A DNA stretch of 64,000 bases, from assembly GCF_014384905.1 (NCBI RefSeq), contig NZ_JACRSV010000004.1:62001-126000 (forward strand), in the 5' to 3' direction. Of the stretch, positions 7,447 to 17,522 are shown in pieces. Position numbers and translations under genes: made by a program. Source of the stretch: Fumia xinanensis (GTDB lineage: Bacteria; Bacillota; Clostridia; Oscillospirales; Ruminococcaceae). The notes beneath the pieces were generated by a model. The model made no database searches. It saw only the letters and a list, made by a program, of their open reading frames with translations, and was not told the origin of the DNA. Positions within the stretch are counted from its first letter, which is position 1. Each line of letters starts with the position of its first letter.

Positions 7447-10400
7447 ATGCTTCGTTTTATCAAAGGCGCTGCCGGTACCGGCAAATCGAGCTTTATCCGC
7501 CGGGAAATCGCAAAACACTGTGAAGGAAACGAGGCAAACGTCATCCTCCTTGTCCCGGAACAGTTTTCCTTTGAGACGGAACGGGAGTATTACGAGCTGT
7601 TGGGTGCCGAGCGAGCGGGGAAAGTTAAAGTTTTGAGCTTTATGCGTCTCTGCGACGACGTGTTCCGTCAGTACGGTGGCATGGCGGGAGACTACGCCAC
7701 TGATACCGCCAAAATCCTTACCATGCGACTTGCCTTAAAAGAATGTGGGGACGAGCTGCGCCTCTACGGGAAAAACGCCCGAAAACCGGATTTTGTCCTT
7801 TCAATGCTAGACACGGTGGAGGAAATGAAAAACGCCGGTATTACCCCTGAAATGCTGACATCAGAGGCGCTGCAGACAGAAGCAGGCCTCTTAAAGGACA
7901 AGCTGTTTGACCTGGGGCTCATCTACAGCGGGTATGACGCTTTGCTGACGCAGCGTTTTGTAGACCCTTCCGACACATTGAGCCGGGCGAAAACCTTTAT
8001 TTCGGAGCGGCAATATTTTTCCGGCTGTACCCTGTATCTAGACGAATTTAAGAGTTTTACAGCGGTGCAGAAGGAGATTCTCGGCCTGGCCCTCCAACAG
8101 GCAAATGAAGTGACGGTGTCCCTCTGCCTGCCGGAAGGGGAGCGGGAGTACGGGCTTTTCGACGGGCTGAGAGAGACAGAAAAGGGGCTTAAATCGTTGG
8201 CGTATAAAGTGGAATGTAGACTGCTGCCGCCCATCATTCTCGAAGAGCCGCTGCGGTTTTCATCGGAGGCTCTCTCTCATTTTGCAAAAGAGGCACTCAA
8301 AAACAATCCCCTGACGTTTGAGGGGAAAAACGAGACGGTAGCCTGCGTCGGGCTTTTAAACGAATTCGATGAAATGGAGTTTGTGGCGGCCCAGATTTGG
8401 GAGCTTGTCCAGAAAGACAGCTACCGTTTCGAGGACATTGTCGTCATCGGGCGGGATTTGGAGAGCTACGGGCACATCCTGCAAGCGGCTTTCGACCGGT
8501 ATGAGATTCCCTGTTTTTTCGACCGGCCCGAAAGCGTGGAAACCATGCCCCTCATCCGGTTTGTGTCCCATTTGTTGGGCGCGACTGTCACTAATCTGAG
8601 CCGCAAGGAGCTGCTTCCCATGTTGAAATGCGGCCTGTTGTCAGTGAGCCTTACCGAAATCGACGATTTCGAGCGCTATCTCTACGTCTGGAACGTGGAC
8701 AAGGACGGGTTTTCCCGAGAATTTAAGCAAAACCCCATGGGATTCTACGACCGTCCCCTGAAAAAGAAGGAACTGCTTCGTCTGAAAAACGCCGAAAAGG
8801 TTCGAGCGCTCTGCTTTGACTGTATCAATGCGTTTCGTCAAACCGCGGAGGAAAAACAGTCGGTGAGCCGGGCTATCTACGAGATTTTACAGCAGTTAAG
8901 TGTCCCTCAGATGATTTCGGAGCGGATTGGCCGCCTCAAACAAGAAAAACGTCTGGAAGAGGCGGAGAACGAAAAGCGGGTTTGGGATGTTTTGATGGAA
9001 ATACTGGACACGCTGGAAGGCTCTTTGAAAGGGCAAAACCTCAATTTCCGGGAATACAAGGAGCTTTTTCTCCTGAGCGCCTCCACCTACGATTTGGGAC
9101 GGCGGCCCCAAACCCTGGACAGCGTACTGGTGGGAAGCGCCGAACGGGTGCGGGTGCAGGATAAAAAAGCGGCCATTCTCATCGGGGCAAACGACAAGGT
9201 GTTTCCTCTGGTGCCCTCCTCCGGCGGGATTTTCAGCGACCGGGAACGGCAGCAGCTCAGTTCGAATGGTTTGGAGCTATCAAATTTTGCCGAGCAAAGG
9301 CTCATCGACGAGCGGTTTGTCGCCTACAAGGCATTGACCTCCCCGTCGGAAAAACTCATCATCACCTTTTCCCAGGGGGACATCAGCGGCCGAGAGAAGT
9401 ATCCTTCCGCGCTGGTCACCGGCTTTGGGGCGATTTTTCCCAGTACGCCGGTTGTTTATGAGAAGAATTTGGGACGGGACTTTTTCTGCCGAAATGCCTC
9501 TACCGCTTTCCAACAGGCGGCCAAAGCGGGCAGCGGACGGAGAAAAGGCGCCGTTTCCCATGGCGACGCCGTTTTTTTCGCGACGGTGGAAGAACTCCTC
9601 AAAGAGGACGCCCTATACCGGGACAAGCTGAGAAAACTCAGGCAGGCGTCCCGCAAGGAGGTGATGAATCTCACCGACCGTTCCCTTTGCGAGGAACTGT
9701 TTAGCCGTCCCCTGACGGCGAGACGGGAGTTGCGGCGAAAATTAGAACTGCCATCCCCCGTACGGGAACGGCGCTTTGCGGTGTGGGAGCAGCAAAAGCT
9801 GGCTTCGCTGTTTCATCGGGTGGCGGCGGTTTCCCCCTCCCAGATTGAGCGGTATTACACCTGCCGGTTTCAGTACTTCTGTCGATACGGGCTGGGGCTT
9901 TATACGCCTCAAAAGGCGGAGTTGAACCCTTTAAACCGGGGAAACGTCATCCACTACCTCTTAAACCGGATTCTGGAGCAGTGCGACGTGGTGCACATCA
10001 CCGAAGAGGAGCTGCGGCGGCAGATTGACCGTTACTTGACAGAATACTTAAACCGGGTCATGGGCGGCGAAGGGGAGAAGCCTCAAAAATTCCTCTATTT
10101 CTACCGGCGGCTTCAAAACACCCTCTACCGGATTTTTTCCTCCCTCCGGGAGGAATTTGCCCAGACGGAATTTAAGGTCATAGGGCTGGAAGAGCCCATC
10201 CGGGAAAACGGAAAGGTATCCCCCCTCCATCTGCCAGTAGACGAGAACCACACCGTGACGGTCTCCGGCAAGGTGGACCGGGTGGATTTGTACGCTGTGG
10301 GGGAAGAAAGCTTTGTCCGCATCATCGACTACAAGTCTGGCGGCAAGGAATTTGACGTGAGCAAAATGGCGGAAGGGTTAAACCTCCAGATGCTCCTCTA

Positions 10401-10899
10401 TCTTTTCGCGATTTGGCGTACCCAGAACGATAAATACAAAAATGTTCGTCCTGCGGGCATCCTTTACATGCCGGCGGGGAATCCGAAACCCATATTGCAG
10501 CGGGATGCCACCGCGGAAGCTCAAAAACAGGCGGAGCAGAAAAGCTACGCTATGAGCGGGCTGCTTCTCAACGATGAGCAGATCCTCTGCGCCATGGAAA
10601 AGGATTTAAATGGAAAATTTATCCCGGTATCTCAGGGAAAAACCGGCCTCAAGGGGAAATATTTAGCGACCCTCAAGGAATTTGCGGCATTGGAACGCTA
10701 TACCGAAAGTTTGGTGGAGCAGATGGGTGCAGGGCTCTACCGGGGAGAAATAACCCCCGACCCCGTTCAGGCGGGGATGACTGTTCCCTGCTCCTACTGC
10801 GATTACCGGGCGATTTGTGGTCACGAACCGTCAGACGGCTGCCGTTCAGTGCCTAAAAGAACCATGGAGGACGTGATCGGCACGCCCGAAGAACAATAA
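7447..10899 (+). CDS. addB: ATP-dependent helicase/nuclease subunit B
   Basis: A 1150-aa AddB, partner of AddA in the helicase-nuclease that processes double-strand breaks and loads RecA (the Gram-positive RecBCD counterpart). It has an N-terminal Walker A (GAAGTGKSSFI, residues 8-18), an inactivated-helicase-type middle, and a C-terminal RecB-family nuclease domain with the IIDYKSGG motif and QMLLYL. The four cysteines of the AddB iron-sulfur staple are visible: one in YYTCRFQYF, three in the C-terminal CSYCDYRAIC. ATG 7447 follows GGAAGGGG; the upstream in-frame start overlaps the promoter and is rejected. addA follows 25 bases later. Confidence 0.96.
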   Translation: MLRFIKGAAGTGKSSFIRREIAKHCEGNEANVILLVPEQFSFETEREYYELLGAERAGKVKVLSFMRLCDDVFRQYGGMAGDYATDTAKILTMRLALKECGDELRLYGKNARKPDFVLSMLDTVEEMKNAGITPEMLTSEALQTEAGLLKDKLFDLGLIYSGYDALLTQRFVDPSDTLSRAKTFISERQYFSGCTLYLDEFKSFTAVQKEILGLALQQANEVTVSLCLPEGEREYGLFDGLRETEKGLKSLAYKVECRLLPPIILEEPLRFSSEALSHFAKEALKNNPLTFEGKNETVACVGLLNEFDEMEFVAAQIWELVQKDSYRFEDIVVIGRDLESYGHILQAAFDRYEIPCFFDRPESVETMPLIRFVSHLLGATVTNLSRKELLPMLKCGLLSVSLTEIDDFERYLYVWNVDKDGFSREFKQNPMGFYDRPLKKKELLRLKNAEKVRALCFDCINAFRQTAEEKQSVSRAIYEILQQLSVPQMISERIGRLKQEKRLEEAENEKRVWDVLMEILDTLEGSLKGQNLNFREYKELFLLSASTYDLGRRPQTLDSVLVGSAERVRVQDKKAAILIGANDKVFPLVPSSGGIFSDRERQQLSSNGLELSNFAEQRLIDERFVAYKALTSPSEKLIITFSQGDISGREKYPSALVTGFGAIFPSTPVVYEKNLGRDFFCRNASTAFQQAAKAGSGRRKGAVSHGDAVFFATVEELLKEDALYRDKLRKLRQASRKEVMNLTDRSLCEELFSRPLTARRELRRKLELPSPVRERRFAVWEQQKLASLFHRVAAVSPSQIERYYTCRFQYFCRYGLGLYTPQKAELNPLNRGNVIHYLLNRILEQCDVVHITEEELRRQIDRYLTEYLNRVMGGEGEKPQKFLYFYRRLQNTLYRIFSSLREEFAQTEFKVIGLEEPIRENGKVSPLHLPVDENHTVTVSGKVDRVDLYAVGEESFVRIIDYKSGGKEFDVSKMAEGLNLQMLLYLFAIWRTQNDKYKNVRPAGILYMPAGNPKPILQRDATAEAQKQAEQKSYAMSGLLLNDEQILCAMEKDLNGKFIPVSQGKTGLKGKYLATLKEFAALERYTESLVEQMGAGLYRGEITPDPVQAGMTVPCSYCDYRAICGHEPSDGCRSVPKRTMEDVIGTPEEQ

Positions 10900-10924
10900 A
10901 TGTTGGATGAAAGGAGGAATTTCG

Positions 10925-13900
10925 ATGGGCAGAATGTGGACGGAGGACCAGCTCCACGCCATCGAGGCTAGGGGCGGCTCAGTTTTGGTGTCGGCGGCCG
11001 CGGGAAGCGGCAAGACGGCGGTGCTGGTGGAGCGGCTCATCCGGCGGATCACCGATCGGGAGCATCCGGTGGACGCCGACCGGTTTCTGGTGGTCACCTT
11101 TACCAAGGCCGCCGCGGCGGAAATGCGGGAACGGGTTGCGGCCCGGCTTCGGGAACTGCTGCGGGAGAACCCTGCCGACGGCTTTTTACAGCACCAAATG
11201 CTGCTGTTGGAGCGGGCGCAGATCTGCACCATCGACTCCTTCTTTGGCACGGTGGTTCGAGAAAATTTTGAGCAGCTCGGTGTTTCTCCCTCTCTGCGGG
11301 TGGCGGACGACACCCTTTTGGGAAGACTCAAGGACGAGGTGCTGGAAGAACTGCTGGAAAACCAGTACCGGTTAGGAGAGGAAAACTTTCTCCGGCTGGT
11401 GCAGTATTTCGGCGAGGAAAATGATAACCGGCTCAAAGTGGAAGTGCTGCGGCTCTACGATAAAATTCGCTCCCTTCCATTCCCATTCCAGTGGATGGAT
11501 GAGCAACTCAGCCGGTATCAAAGCGGCTCGCCCATAGAGGACACCTCCTGGGGCAGACAGCTTATGGCAAAGGTTTCTCAGGGGGCAAGCTACTGCCGGC
11601 AGGTGGCAAAGCGGGCGCTCTCGGTGCTGGAAGGGGACGAAGGAATTTATAAGGCCTACTCTCCCGCCTGTCTCAGCGACCTCAGTCAACTGGACAAGCT
11701 ATCCTCTGCCTGTGAGACCGGTCAGTGGGACGGCATTTACGCGGCGCTGAAGGATTTTTCTTTTGCAAAGCTCTCCCGGGCTCCAAGGGACAGCGACCCG
11801 GCGGTAAAGGAGCAGTTCAGTGCCCTGCGGGACATGGTCAAGGATGAAATGAAAGGTTTTCGCAAGCTCATCCCCTGCACCGAGGCGGAGTATCGGGCGG
11901 ACTTGCAGGCCCAGGCCCCGCTGGTAGAAGCGCTTTTCAACCTGACAAAGGCGTTTTACGAGGCTCTCGACGCAGAAAAGCAGGAATTGAACATCGGGGA
12001 CTTCGGCGATTTTGCCTACCTCACGTTGCGGCTCGTTTCCGACGAGGATGGGAACCCAACCCCCTTTGCGGTGGATTTTTCCGCCCAGTTTGAGGAAATC
12101 ATGCTGGACGAGTACCAGGACACCAACCGGCTCCAGGACCTCATATTCCGCTGTATCTCCCGAAACGGGGAAAACCTCTTTCTGGTGGGCGACTTAAAGC
12201 AGAGCATCTACCGCTTCCGAAACGCAGACCCGGCGGTGTTCCTCGAAAAAAAGGAAACGTTTTTTCCTTATGACGGGGCGCGTTACCCCGCCTTTATCTC
12301 CCTGTCCAAAAACTTTCGGAGCCGGGAGGGGGTGACGAACGGCGTCAACGCCGTGTTTGAGAAGCTGATGACTCGAGAATTGGGGAATGTCGCCTACGAT
12401 ATGCAGGAGCGGTTAAACTGCGGGGCGGTCTATCCCGATCTGCCCGATGCGCCGCCGGAAACGGCTCTCCAGCTGATCCATCTGAATAAGGAGGAAACCG
12501 ACGAACACCGGCTGGTGGTGGAAGCGCGGGAAACCGCCCGGCAAATCGGGAAAATGCTCCGCGATGGGATGCCGGTAACCGAAAACGGCGTTTTACGGCC
12601 CTGTCGGGGCGGGGATTTCGTCATCCTCCTGCGGAGCGCCCGGGACACCGACGGCATTTTTGCCGCCGCCCTCAAAGAGGAGGGAGTGGACGCGGTGCTG
12701 GGGGCTTCGTCGGGGTACTTTACCTCCCGGGAAGTATCGGTGATGGTCAGCCTTTTAAAGGTGCTCGACAACCCCATGCTGGACATCCCCATGGCGGCGG
12801 TTTTGCTGTCGCCCATGTTCAGTTTCAGCTGTGACGAACTGGGGGCGCTTTTCGTCTACCACCCGGGGAAAAGCCTGTACGCTTCCCTACTGCTGGAGGC
12901 GGACCGGGGCAAGAGGAAGGCTCGGGATTTTATCCGCACCTTTCACCTGCTGCGGGAAAAAAGCGCCGTTATGAACATCCAAAAGCTCATCCAGTACATC
13001 TATGACACCACCGATTTTATCGAAGTCATGTCCAGCTTTGCCGGACCTTCCGAGCGGGAGGCTAACCTGAAGTTGCTCTTAAAATACGCTCTCGATTTCG
13101 AGGCGGGAGGCGACGGAGAACTGAGCGGTTTTGTCTCTTACATCGATTACCTGATGGAAAACGGCAAGGACTTTGAGGTAGCCAATCCTTTAAACGAGGC
13201 GGCCCAATCGGTGCGAATCATGACCATCCACAAGTCAAAGGGTCTGGAGTTCCCCGTCGTCATTGTTGCCAACTGCTCCAAAAAGTACAATGTGATGGAT
13301 TTGCACGGCGACGTGGTCACGGATACTGAGTTGGGGTTAGGGCTTAAGTATATCGACCGGGATAAACTCCTGCGATACGACACAGTGCCTTATCTGGCAG
13401 TCAAAAATTTTGAACAGCAAAATCTTTTGTCCGAGGAAATGCGTCTTTTGTATGTGGCGATGACCAGGGCTAAGGAAAAGCTGATTTTAAATATTACCGA
13501 AGAAGCGTTAGACCGAAAGCTCCGCAAAATCGAGACGGATTTGGACGGGGAAGGGAAGATCCATCCCTATGCGGCATCGAAAGCCGCGAGCTATTCCGAC
13601 TGGCTGTTGGCTGCCTTTCTGCTTCATCCGGCCCTCTGGGGAATTCGGGAAAAGTACGAAATTTCCGTCGTGGAACAGGAGAGCTGTCCCATTGAACTTC
13701 TCGGCCCGGTGGAACGGGAAGAACTGGAAGCTGTTTCCGATGAAATTTCTGTAAAACCCGACCCCGAAATGCTGGAAAAGCTTCGGGAACGGATATACTA
13801 CTCTTATCCGTATTTATTGGACACTGTCACTCCCGCCAAGCTGTCGGTGACCGAGATCACTCATCCTGACAGCGGGGACGTGCGCCTTTCCGCGCCGAAA

Positions 13901-14416
13901 TTTCTGGCCGAAGAAGGCTTTACCCCGGCTCAAAAGGGGAGCATTTTCCACCGGGTGCTGCAATTTATCGACTTTGAGGCAGGCAGGAAAGACGCTCAGG
14001 CGGAACTCAGCCGACTAATCAAGCTTAAGTACCTGACTCCCGCGGAGGGAGCTGTGGTAGACTTGCAAAAGCTCCGTGCCTTTTTGGAATCTCCCCTTAT
14101 GGACCGAATTCTCAAAGCCGACCGGGTGCTGCGGGAATACAAATTTTTCGATTCGGTAGCGGCGGATGAGGCGGGCTACGAGGGAAGCGCTTCTATTCTC
14201 ATCCAGGGAATCGCCGACTGCGTGCTGGAGGAAAACGGGAAAGGTGTTATCATCGACTTCAAGACCGATGCGGTTGCAAGCCCGGAAATTTTGGTAGAAC
14301 GTTATGCGGGGCAGCTTGCTCTTTACAAGCGGGCACTCCGGCGGGTGTTTCCAGAGGGGATTGCAGAGTGCATCCTCTATTCGGTACATCTGGGCAGGGA
14401 AATCGTTGTAAAATAA
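10925..14416 (+). CDS. addA: ATP-dependent helicase/nuclease subunit A
   Basis: A 1163-aa UvrD-like SF1A helicase with a C-terminal RecB nuclease domain. Visible motifs are Walker A AAAGSGKTAVLVERL (about residues 24-38), Walker B/motif II MLDEYQDTN, motif III-like GDLKQSIYRFRNADP, motif V/VI TIHKSKGLEFPVVIVANC and RLLYVAMTRAKEKL, and the nuclease core VIIDFKTD with YAGQLALYKRAL near the C-terminus. AddA provides the 3'-5' motor and one of the two nucleases of AddAB. AAAGGAGG six bases upstream fixes ATG 10925; the ATG at 10907 lies before that site and is rejected. Confidence 0.96.
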   Translation: MGRMWTEDQLHAIEARGGSVLVSAAAGSGKTAVLVERLIRRITDREHPVDADRFLVVTFTKAAAAEMRERVAARLRELLRENPADGFLQHQMLLLERAQICTIDSFFGTVVRENFEQLGVSPSLRVADDTLLGRLKDEVLEELLENQYRLGEENFLRLVQYFGEENDNRLKVEVLRLYDKIRSLPFPFQWMDEQLSRYQSGSPIEDTSWGRQLMAKVSQGASYCRQVAKRALSVLEGDEGIYKAYSPACLSDLSQLDKLSSACETGQWDGIYAALKDFSFAKLSRAPRDSDPAVKEQFSALRDMVKDEMKGFRKLIPCTEAEYRADLQAQAPLVEALFNLTKAFYEALDAEKQELNIGDFGDFAYLTLRLVSDEDGNPTPFAVDFSAQFEEIMLDEYQDTNRLQDLIFRCISRNGENLFLVGDLKQSIYRFRNADPAVFLEKKETFFPYDGARYPAFISLSKNFRSREGVTNGVNAVFEKLMTRELGNVAYDMQERLNCGAVYPDLPDAPPETALQLIHLNKEETDEHRLVVEARETARQIGKMLRDGMPVTENGVLRPCRGGDFVILLRSARDTDGIFAAALKEEGVDAVLGASSGYFTSREVSVMVSLLKVLDNPMLDIPMAAVLLSPMFSFSCDELGALFVYHPGKSLYASLLLEADRGKRKARDFIRTFHLLREKSAVMNIQKLIQYIYDTTDFIEVMSSFAGPSEREANLKLLLKYALDFEAGGDGELSGFVSYIDYLMENGKDFEVANPLNEAAQSVRIMTIHKSKGLEFPVVIVANCSKKYNVMDLHGDVVTDTELGLGLKYIDRDKLLRYDTVPYLAVKNFEQQNLLSEEMRLLYVAMTRAKEKLILNITEEALDRKLRKIETDLDGEGKIHPYAASKAASYSDWLLAAFLLHPALWGIREKYEISVVEQESCPIELLGPVEREELEAVSDEISVKPDPEMLEKLRERIYYSYPYLLDTVTPAKLSVTEITHPDSGDVRLSAPKFLAEEGFTPAQKGSIFHRVLQFIDFEAGRKDAQAELSRLIKLKYLTPAEGAVVDLQKLRAFLESPLMDRILKADRVLREYKFFDSVAADEAGYEGSASILIQGIADCVLEENGKGVIIDFKTDAVASPEILVERYAGQLALYKRALRRVFPEGIAECILYSVHLGREIVVK

Positions 14417-14427
14417 TTGGAAAATCC

Positions 14428-14456
14428 TTTAAAAAACGACAAAATTGTGCTATCAT
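14428..14456 (+). promoter_or_regulatory. Weak candidate promoter of the glycosyltransferase gene
   Basis: TTTAAA (14428-14433), 17 bases, TATCAT (14451-14456), in the 123-bp gap between addA and the glycosyltransferase. Only the -10 is reasonable, so confidence is limited. Confidence 0.4.
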
Positions 14457-14539
14457 ATAGACAAACCGTTTGATTGAATTGCTTTTGGGGCTGAGATCCC
14501 AGGCAAATGAGATATATAAATTTTTTGGAGGGGGAGACC

Positions 14540-15847
14540 ATGTCGAAGGATCAGAACCTGCTGCTGGTGACGGAGCACTATCCCTGCGGCGCGCAGGAAA
14601 GCTATCTGGAAACCGAAATCGAGTACCTGACCCGGTATTACAACGTCCACGTCATTACCACCGACACTGATCGGCTGATGACTCGGGCGCTTCCAAAAGA
14701 GGTGACTTTTTCCCGCCCGGCAGAAAAAACCGGCGGCCTTAAGCGGCTGTTTTATAAGATACAGTGCCTTTTAAGCCACGGATACGCCGAGGAAAAAGCG
14801 CAGGCAAAGGAGCGGGGCGTCTGGAACAAAAAATATCGCAAGCACACCCTCTCCGCGCTGGTGGAAAGCAAGATAATGTACGACTATGTGCGCACGTTGG
14901 AGTTTTTTGAGCAGGAAAAGCCGCTTACTATTTACAGTGCGAACCTCAATAACTACGTCTACGGCCTCTGCTGCCTGAAGGAATACTGCGAAAACGGCAT
15001 CAAGGTGGTGGCCCGCTGCCACAACGCCAATATGTATAACCCCCAGACCCACCGCCGCCGGGATACTCTCAACTACATCGTTAATCACGCTATCGACGGC
15101 ATTTACTTTACCAGCGAGCGCTGTCGGGAGCGGTATTTGCAGAAATTTACCACCCCGGACTGTGATCCTAACCTGTTTCAGCTGGCGCCCATGGGCGTGC
15201 GGGGACAGGAGCGAGGGTTTGTGGAACCGCTGGAGGAATATTATATCCGCATTGTGAGTTGCAGCCAGATCGAAGATGACAAACGGCTCCCCCTTCTGGT
15301 AGACGCTTTGAGCCAGGTGGAGCATGGCTGTATCGAATGGGATCACATCGGGAGCGGCGCTAAAAAGAATGAGCTAATCCAGTACGCCAAGGAAAAGCTG
15401 GGCAGCAAAACCGGCATCCGGTATAAATTTTTCGGAAAGCTGAGCCATGATGAAATCTACGAGCTTTACCGGGACACCTATGTGGACGCTTTTATCAGCG
15501 TCAGCATTTCTGAAAGTGTCCCCACCGCCATGATGGAAGCCATGGCCAACCATATTTTTGTCGTGGCCACCGAGGTGGACGGCGTCAGAGATGTGGTCAA
15601 CAACCAAAACGGTATGTTGATGCCGCCAGACATCACAGCGGAGCAGCTGAAAACGGTGCTGGAAGGCCTCTGCCGCATAAGCAAGGAGAATATTGAAAAA
15701 AAGAGCAAGGCGGCATACCAGTATTGGCAGGAGCATTTGAACGCGGACATCAACTGCGACGCTTTTGCACGGCAGATTGCCTCCGAGCCGCTGGAATCAT
15801 CAAAAGAAGGCTCGACTGAGGACTCATTTGTCCAAACAGGGCTTTGA
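14540..15847 (+). CDS. Glycosyltransferase, GT4 (group 1) family
   Basis: A 435-aa GT-B-fold glycosyltransferase. The C-terminal half shows the group 1 pattern: IRIVSCSQIEDDKRLPLLVDAL, YKFFGKLSHDEIYELYRDTYVDAFISVSISESVPTAMMEAMA (the E-x7-E donor-site region) and VDGVRDVV. It is expected to act at the cytoplasmic face, adding a sugar to a lipid-linked glycan or teichoic-type polymer; donor and acceptor are unknown. GGAGGGGGAG directly before ATG 14540 fixes the start, eleven codons inside the longer open frame. A terminator follows, so it is transcribed separately from the sugar transferase downstream, although a shared pathway is plausible. Confidence 0.85.
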   Translation: MSKDQNLLLVTEHYPCGAQESYLETEIEYLTRYYNVHVITTDTDRLMTRALPKEVTFSRPAEKTGGLKRLFYKIQCLLSHGYAEEKAQAKERGVWNKKYRKHTLSALVESKIMYDYVRTLEFFEQEKPLTIYSANLNNYVYGLCCLKEYCENGIKVVARCHNANMYNPQTHRRRDTLNYIVNHAIDGIYFTSERCRERYLQKFTTPDCDPNLFQLAPMGVRGQERGFVEPLEEYYIRIVSCSQIEDDKRLPLLVDALSQVEHGCIEWDHIGSGAKKNELIQYAKEKLGSKTGIRYKFFGKLSHDEIYELYRDTYVDAFISVSISESVPTAMMEAMANHIFVVATEVDGVRDVVNNQNGMLMPPDITAEQLKTVLEGLCRISKENIEKKSKAAYQYWQEHLNADINCDAFARQIASEPLESSKEGSTEDSFVQTGL

Positions 15848-15905
15848 AAATGAATCGGAATATGGTATTCTGAACCGCATCACCCGCTTAGGAAAACGGG
15901 AAAAC

Positions 15906-15930
15906 AAAAAAGCGCCGTTTTGGCGCTTTT
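15906..15930 (+). terminator. Terminator after the GT4 gene
   Basis: AAAAGCGCC pairs with GGCGCTTTT around a 5-nt loop at 15908-15930, ending in a T-run, about 60 bases after the glycosyltransferase stop. Confidence 0.8.
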
Positions 15931-15966
15931 ACCATGTCTGACGGCTATTTAAGGGCTGTAAAAAGA

Positions 15967-15995
15967 TTGCATATCCTGCCGAATTATGGTATAAT
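15967..15995 (+). promoter_or_regulatory. Sigma-A promoter of the sugar transferase gene
   Basis: TTGCAT (15967-15972), a 17-base spacer and a perfect TATAAT (15990-15995), giving a leader of roughly 80 bases to ATG 16082. Confidence 0.75.
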
Positions 15996-16081
15996 AAGCG
16001 AACGGCTAATTTTAGTTTTCATCGGACGTTCTTTAAAGATTATTCTTTTAGGAATTTCTGAAAACAAGGAGGACCATTTTC

Positions 16082-17488
16082 ATGGTAAAGCATTTTGTCA
16101 AAAAGCTGGAGCGCACTTTCCTACTGGGTTTTAAGGCGCTGCTGTTCGTCGTCCTGTTTGTAATCTTTTTCGGTTTGTTCGGCCTTGTGGAGCCAGAACT
16201 GTTCCGGTTTTCCAGGACAGCCGGTATTTCCATGTCCACCTTCGTCATTGCGGGGCTTTGCCTCATCAAGATATACGGCGGGTTTGCCATTGGCATCAAA
16301 AAAACCAAGGAAATCGTTTATTCTGTGTTCCTAGCCACTTTTATCACGGATGTAATTTCGTACTTTGAACTGAGTATCATGCGCATCAACTTTCCCAATC
16401 AAAACTTTTGGCATGATTTGTTTGCGCTCGTCGGAATTGTGATTTTGCAGACCGTCATGATCAATATTTTTGCCTCGCTGGGCAATTATTGGTACTTTGA
16501 AATCAATCCGCCGGCAAAGGTGCTGGTGGTTTACGGCAATAAAGAAGGCCTCGTAAACTTTGTCGCAAAAATCAACAAGTACAAAAAGCAATACGAGATT
16601 ACCTCCCTTATTAACGTACAGGATGAGACGCTGGAACAGATGATTTTAGATAACCAGATGGTATTTCTGTATTCCATTGCCGATGTGGATAAGAGAAGGC
16701 TGTTGGAATACTGCTATCAGCACGACAAAGTGACTTTTATTACCCCAGAATTGTCTGACATCATCACCAAACACTCCATCCATACCCTAGTGGATGACGT
16801 GACGGTGCTGGAATCCCGCGTCACCGGCCTCACTTTTGAACAGAGCGTTGTCAAACGCGCCTGCGATATCCTGGTGTCCGGTATCGGACTTATTATTGCC
16901 AGCCCTGTCATGCTTTTGGAAGCACTGGCTATTAAACTGGAGGACGGCGGTCCAGTGTTCTTCAAGCAGCCTCGTGTCACCAAAGACGGGAAAGCCTTCA
17001 ATGTTCTAAAATTCCGCACCATGATCGTAGACGCGGACAAAAATAAAAAGCGGCTCGCCTCAGAAGGCGATGACCGCATTACCAAAGTCGGCAAGGTGCT
17101 CCGTAAGCTTCGTATTGACGAACTGCCTCAGTTTCTGAATATTCTCAAGGGAGAAATGAGCATCGTCGGCCCCCGCCCGGAGCAGGTGGAAATTACCGAA
17201 AAATACGTGGAAATTCTGCCGGAATTCAAATACCGGCTGAAAGTAAAAGCGGGGCTCACTGGTCTCGCACAGATCCTCGGAAAATATAATACTACGCCAA
17301 AGGATAAGTTGATTTTGGACTTAATGTATATCGAGCAGTACAGTATTTGGGTGGACTTAAAGCTGATGCTGCAGACGGCGAAGGTTCTGTTCAAATCCGA
17401 CAGCACCGAGGGCGTACAGGGCGAATTCCCCATCGAGCTGGTCAAACACTCAGAGGATTTTGACGGCCATGGGGAGCCGAAAGAATAA
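16082..17488 (+). CDS. Polyprenyl-phosphate sugar-1-phosphate transferase
   Basis: A 468-aa integral membrane initiator of exopolysaccharide or glycan assembly (WbaP/EpsL type): it transfers a sugar-1-phosphate from a nucleotide sugar to undecaprenyl phosphate. Several N-terminal hydrophobic segments (about residues 15-130) precede a soluble Rossmann-like region (KVLVVYGNKEGLVNFV), then the bacterial sugar transferase domain: KRACDILVSGIGLIIASPVM, FKQPRVTKDGKAFNVLKFRTM, LRKLRIDELPQFLNILKGEM, SIVGPRP and KAGLTGLAQ. AAGGAGGACC is correctly spaced from ATG 16082. Its 3' end runs close to corA, whose start lies 35 bases inside the longer open frame upstream of the chosen start. Confidence 0.92.
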   Translation: MVKHFVKKLERTFLLGFKALLFVVLFVIFFGLFGLVEPELFRFSRTAGISMSTFVIAGLCLIKIYGGFAIGIKKTKEIVYSVFLATFITDVISYFELSIMRINFPNQNFWHDLFALVGIVILQTVMINIFASLGNYWYFEINPPAKVLVVYGNKEGLVNFVAKINKYKKQYEITSLINVQDETLEQMILDNQMVFLYSIADVDKRRLLEYCYQHDKVTFITPELSDIITKHSIHTLVDDVTVLESRVTGLTFEQSVVKRACDILVSGIGLIIASPVMLLEALAIKLEDGGPVFFKQPRVTKDGKAFNVLKFRTMIVDADKNKKRLASEGDDRITKVGKVLRKLRIDELPQFLNILKGEMSIVGPRPEQVEITEKYVEILPEFKYRLKVKAGLTGLAQILGKYNTTPKDKLILDLMYIEQYSIWVDLKLMLQTAKVLFKSDSTEGVQGEFPIELVKHSEDFDGHGEPKE

Positions 17489-17522
17489 GCGCCTGGCGTT
17501 AGAAAAACTTGGGAGGTGCGGT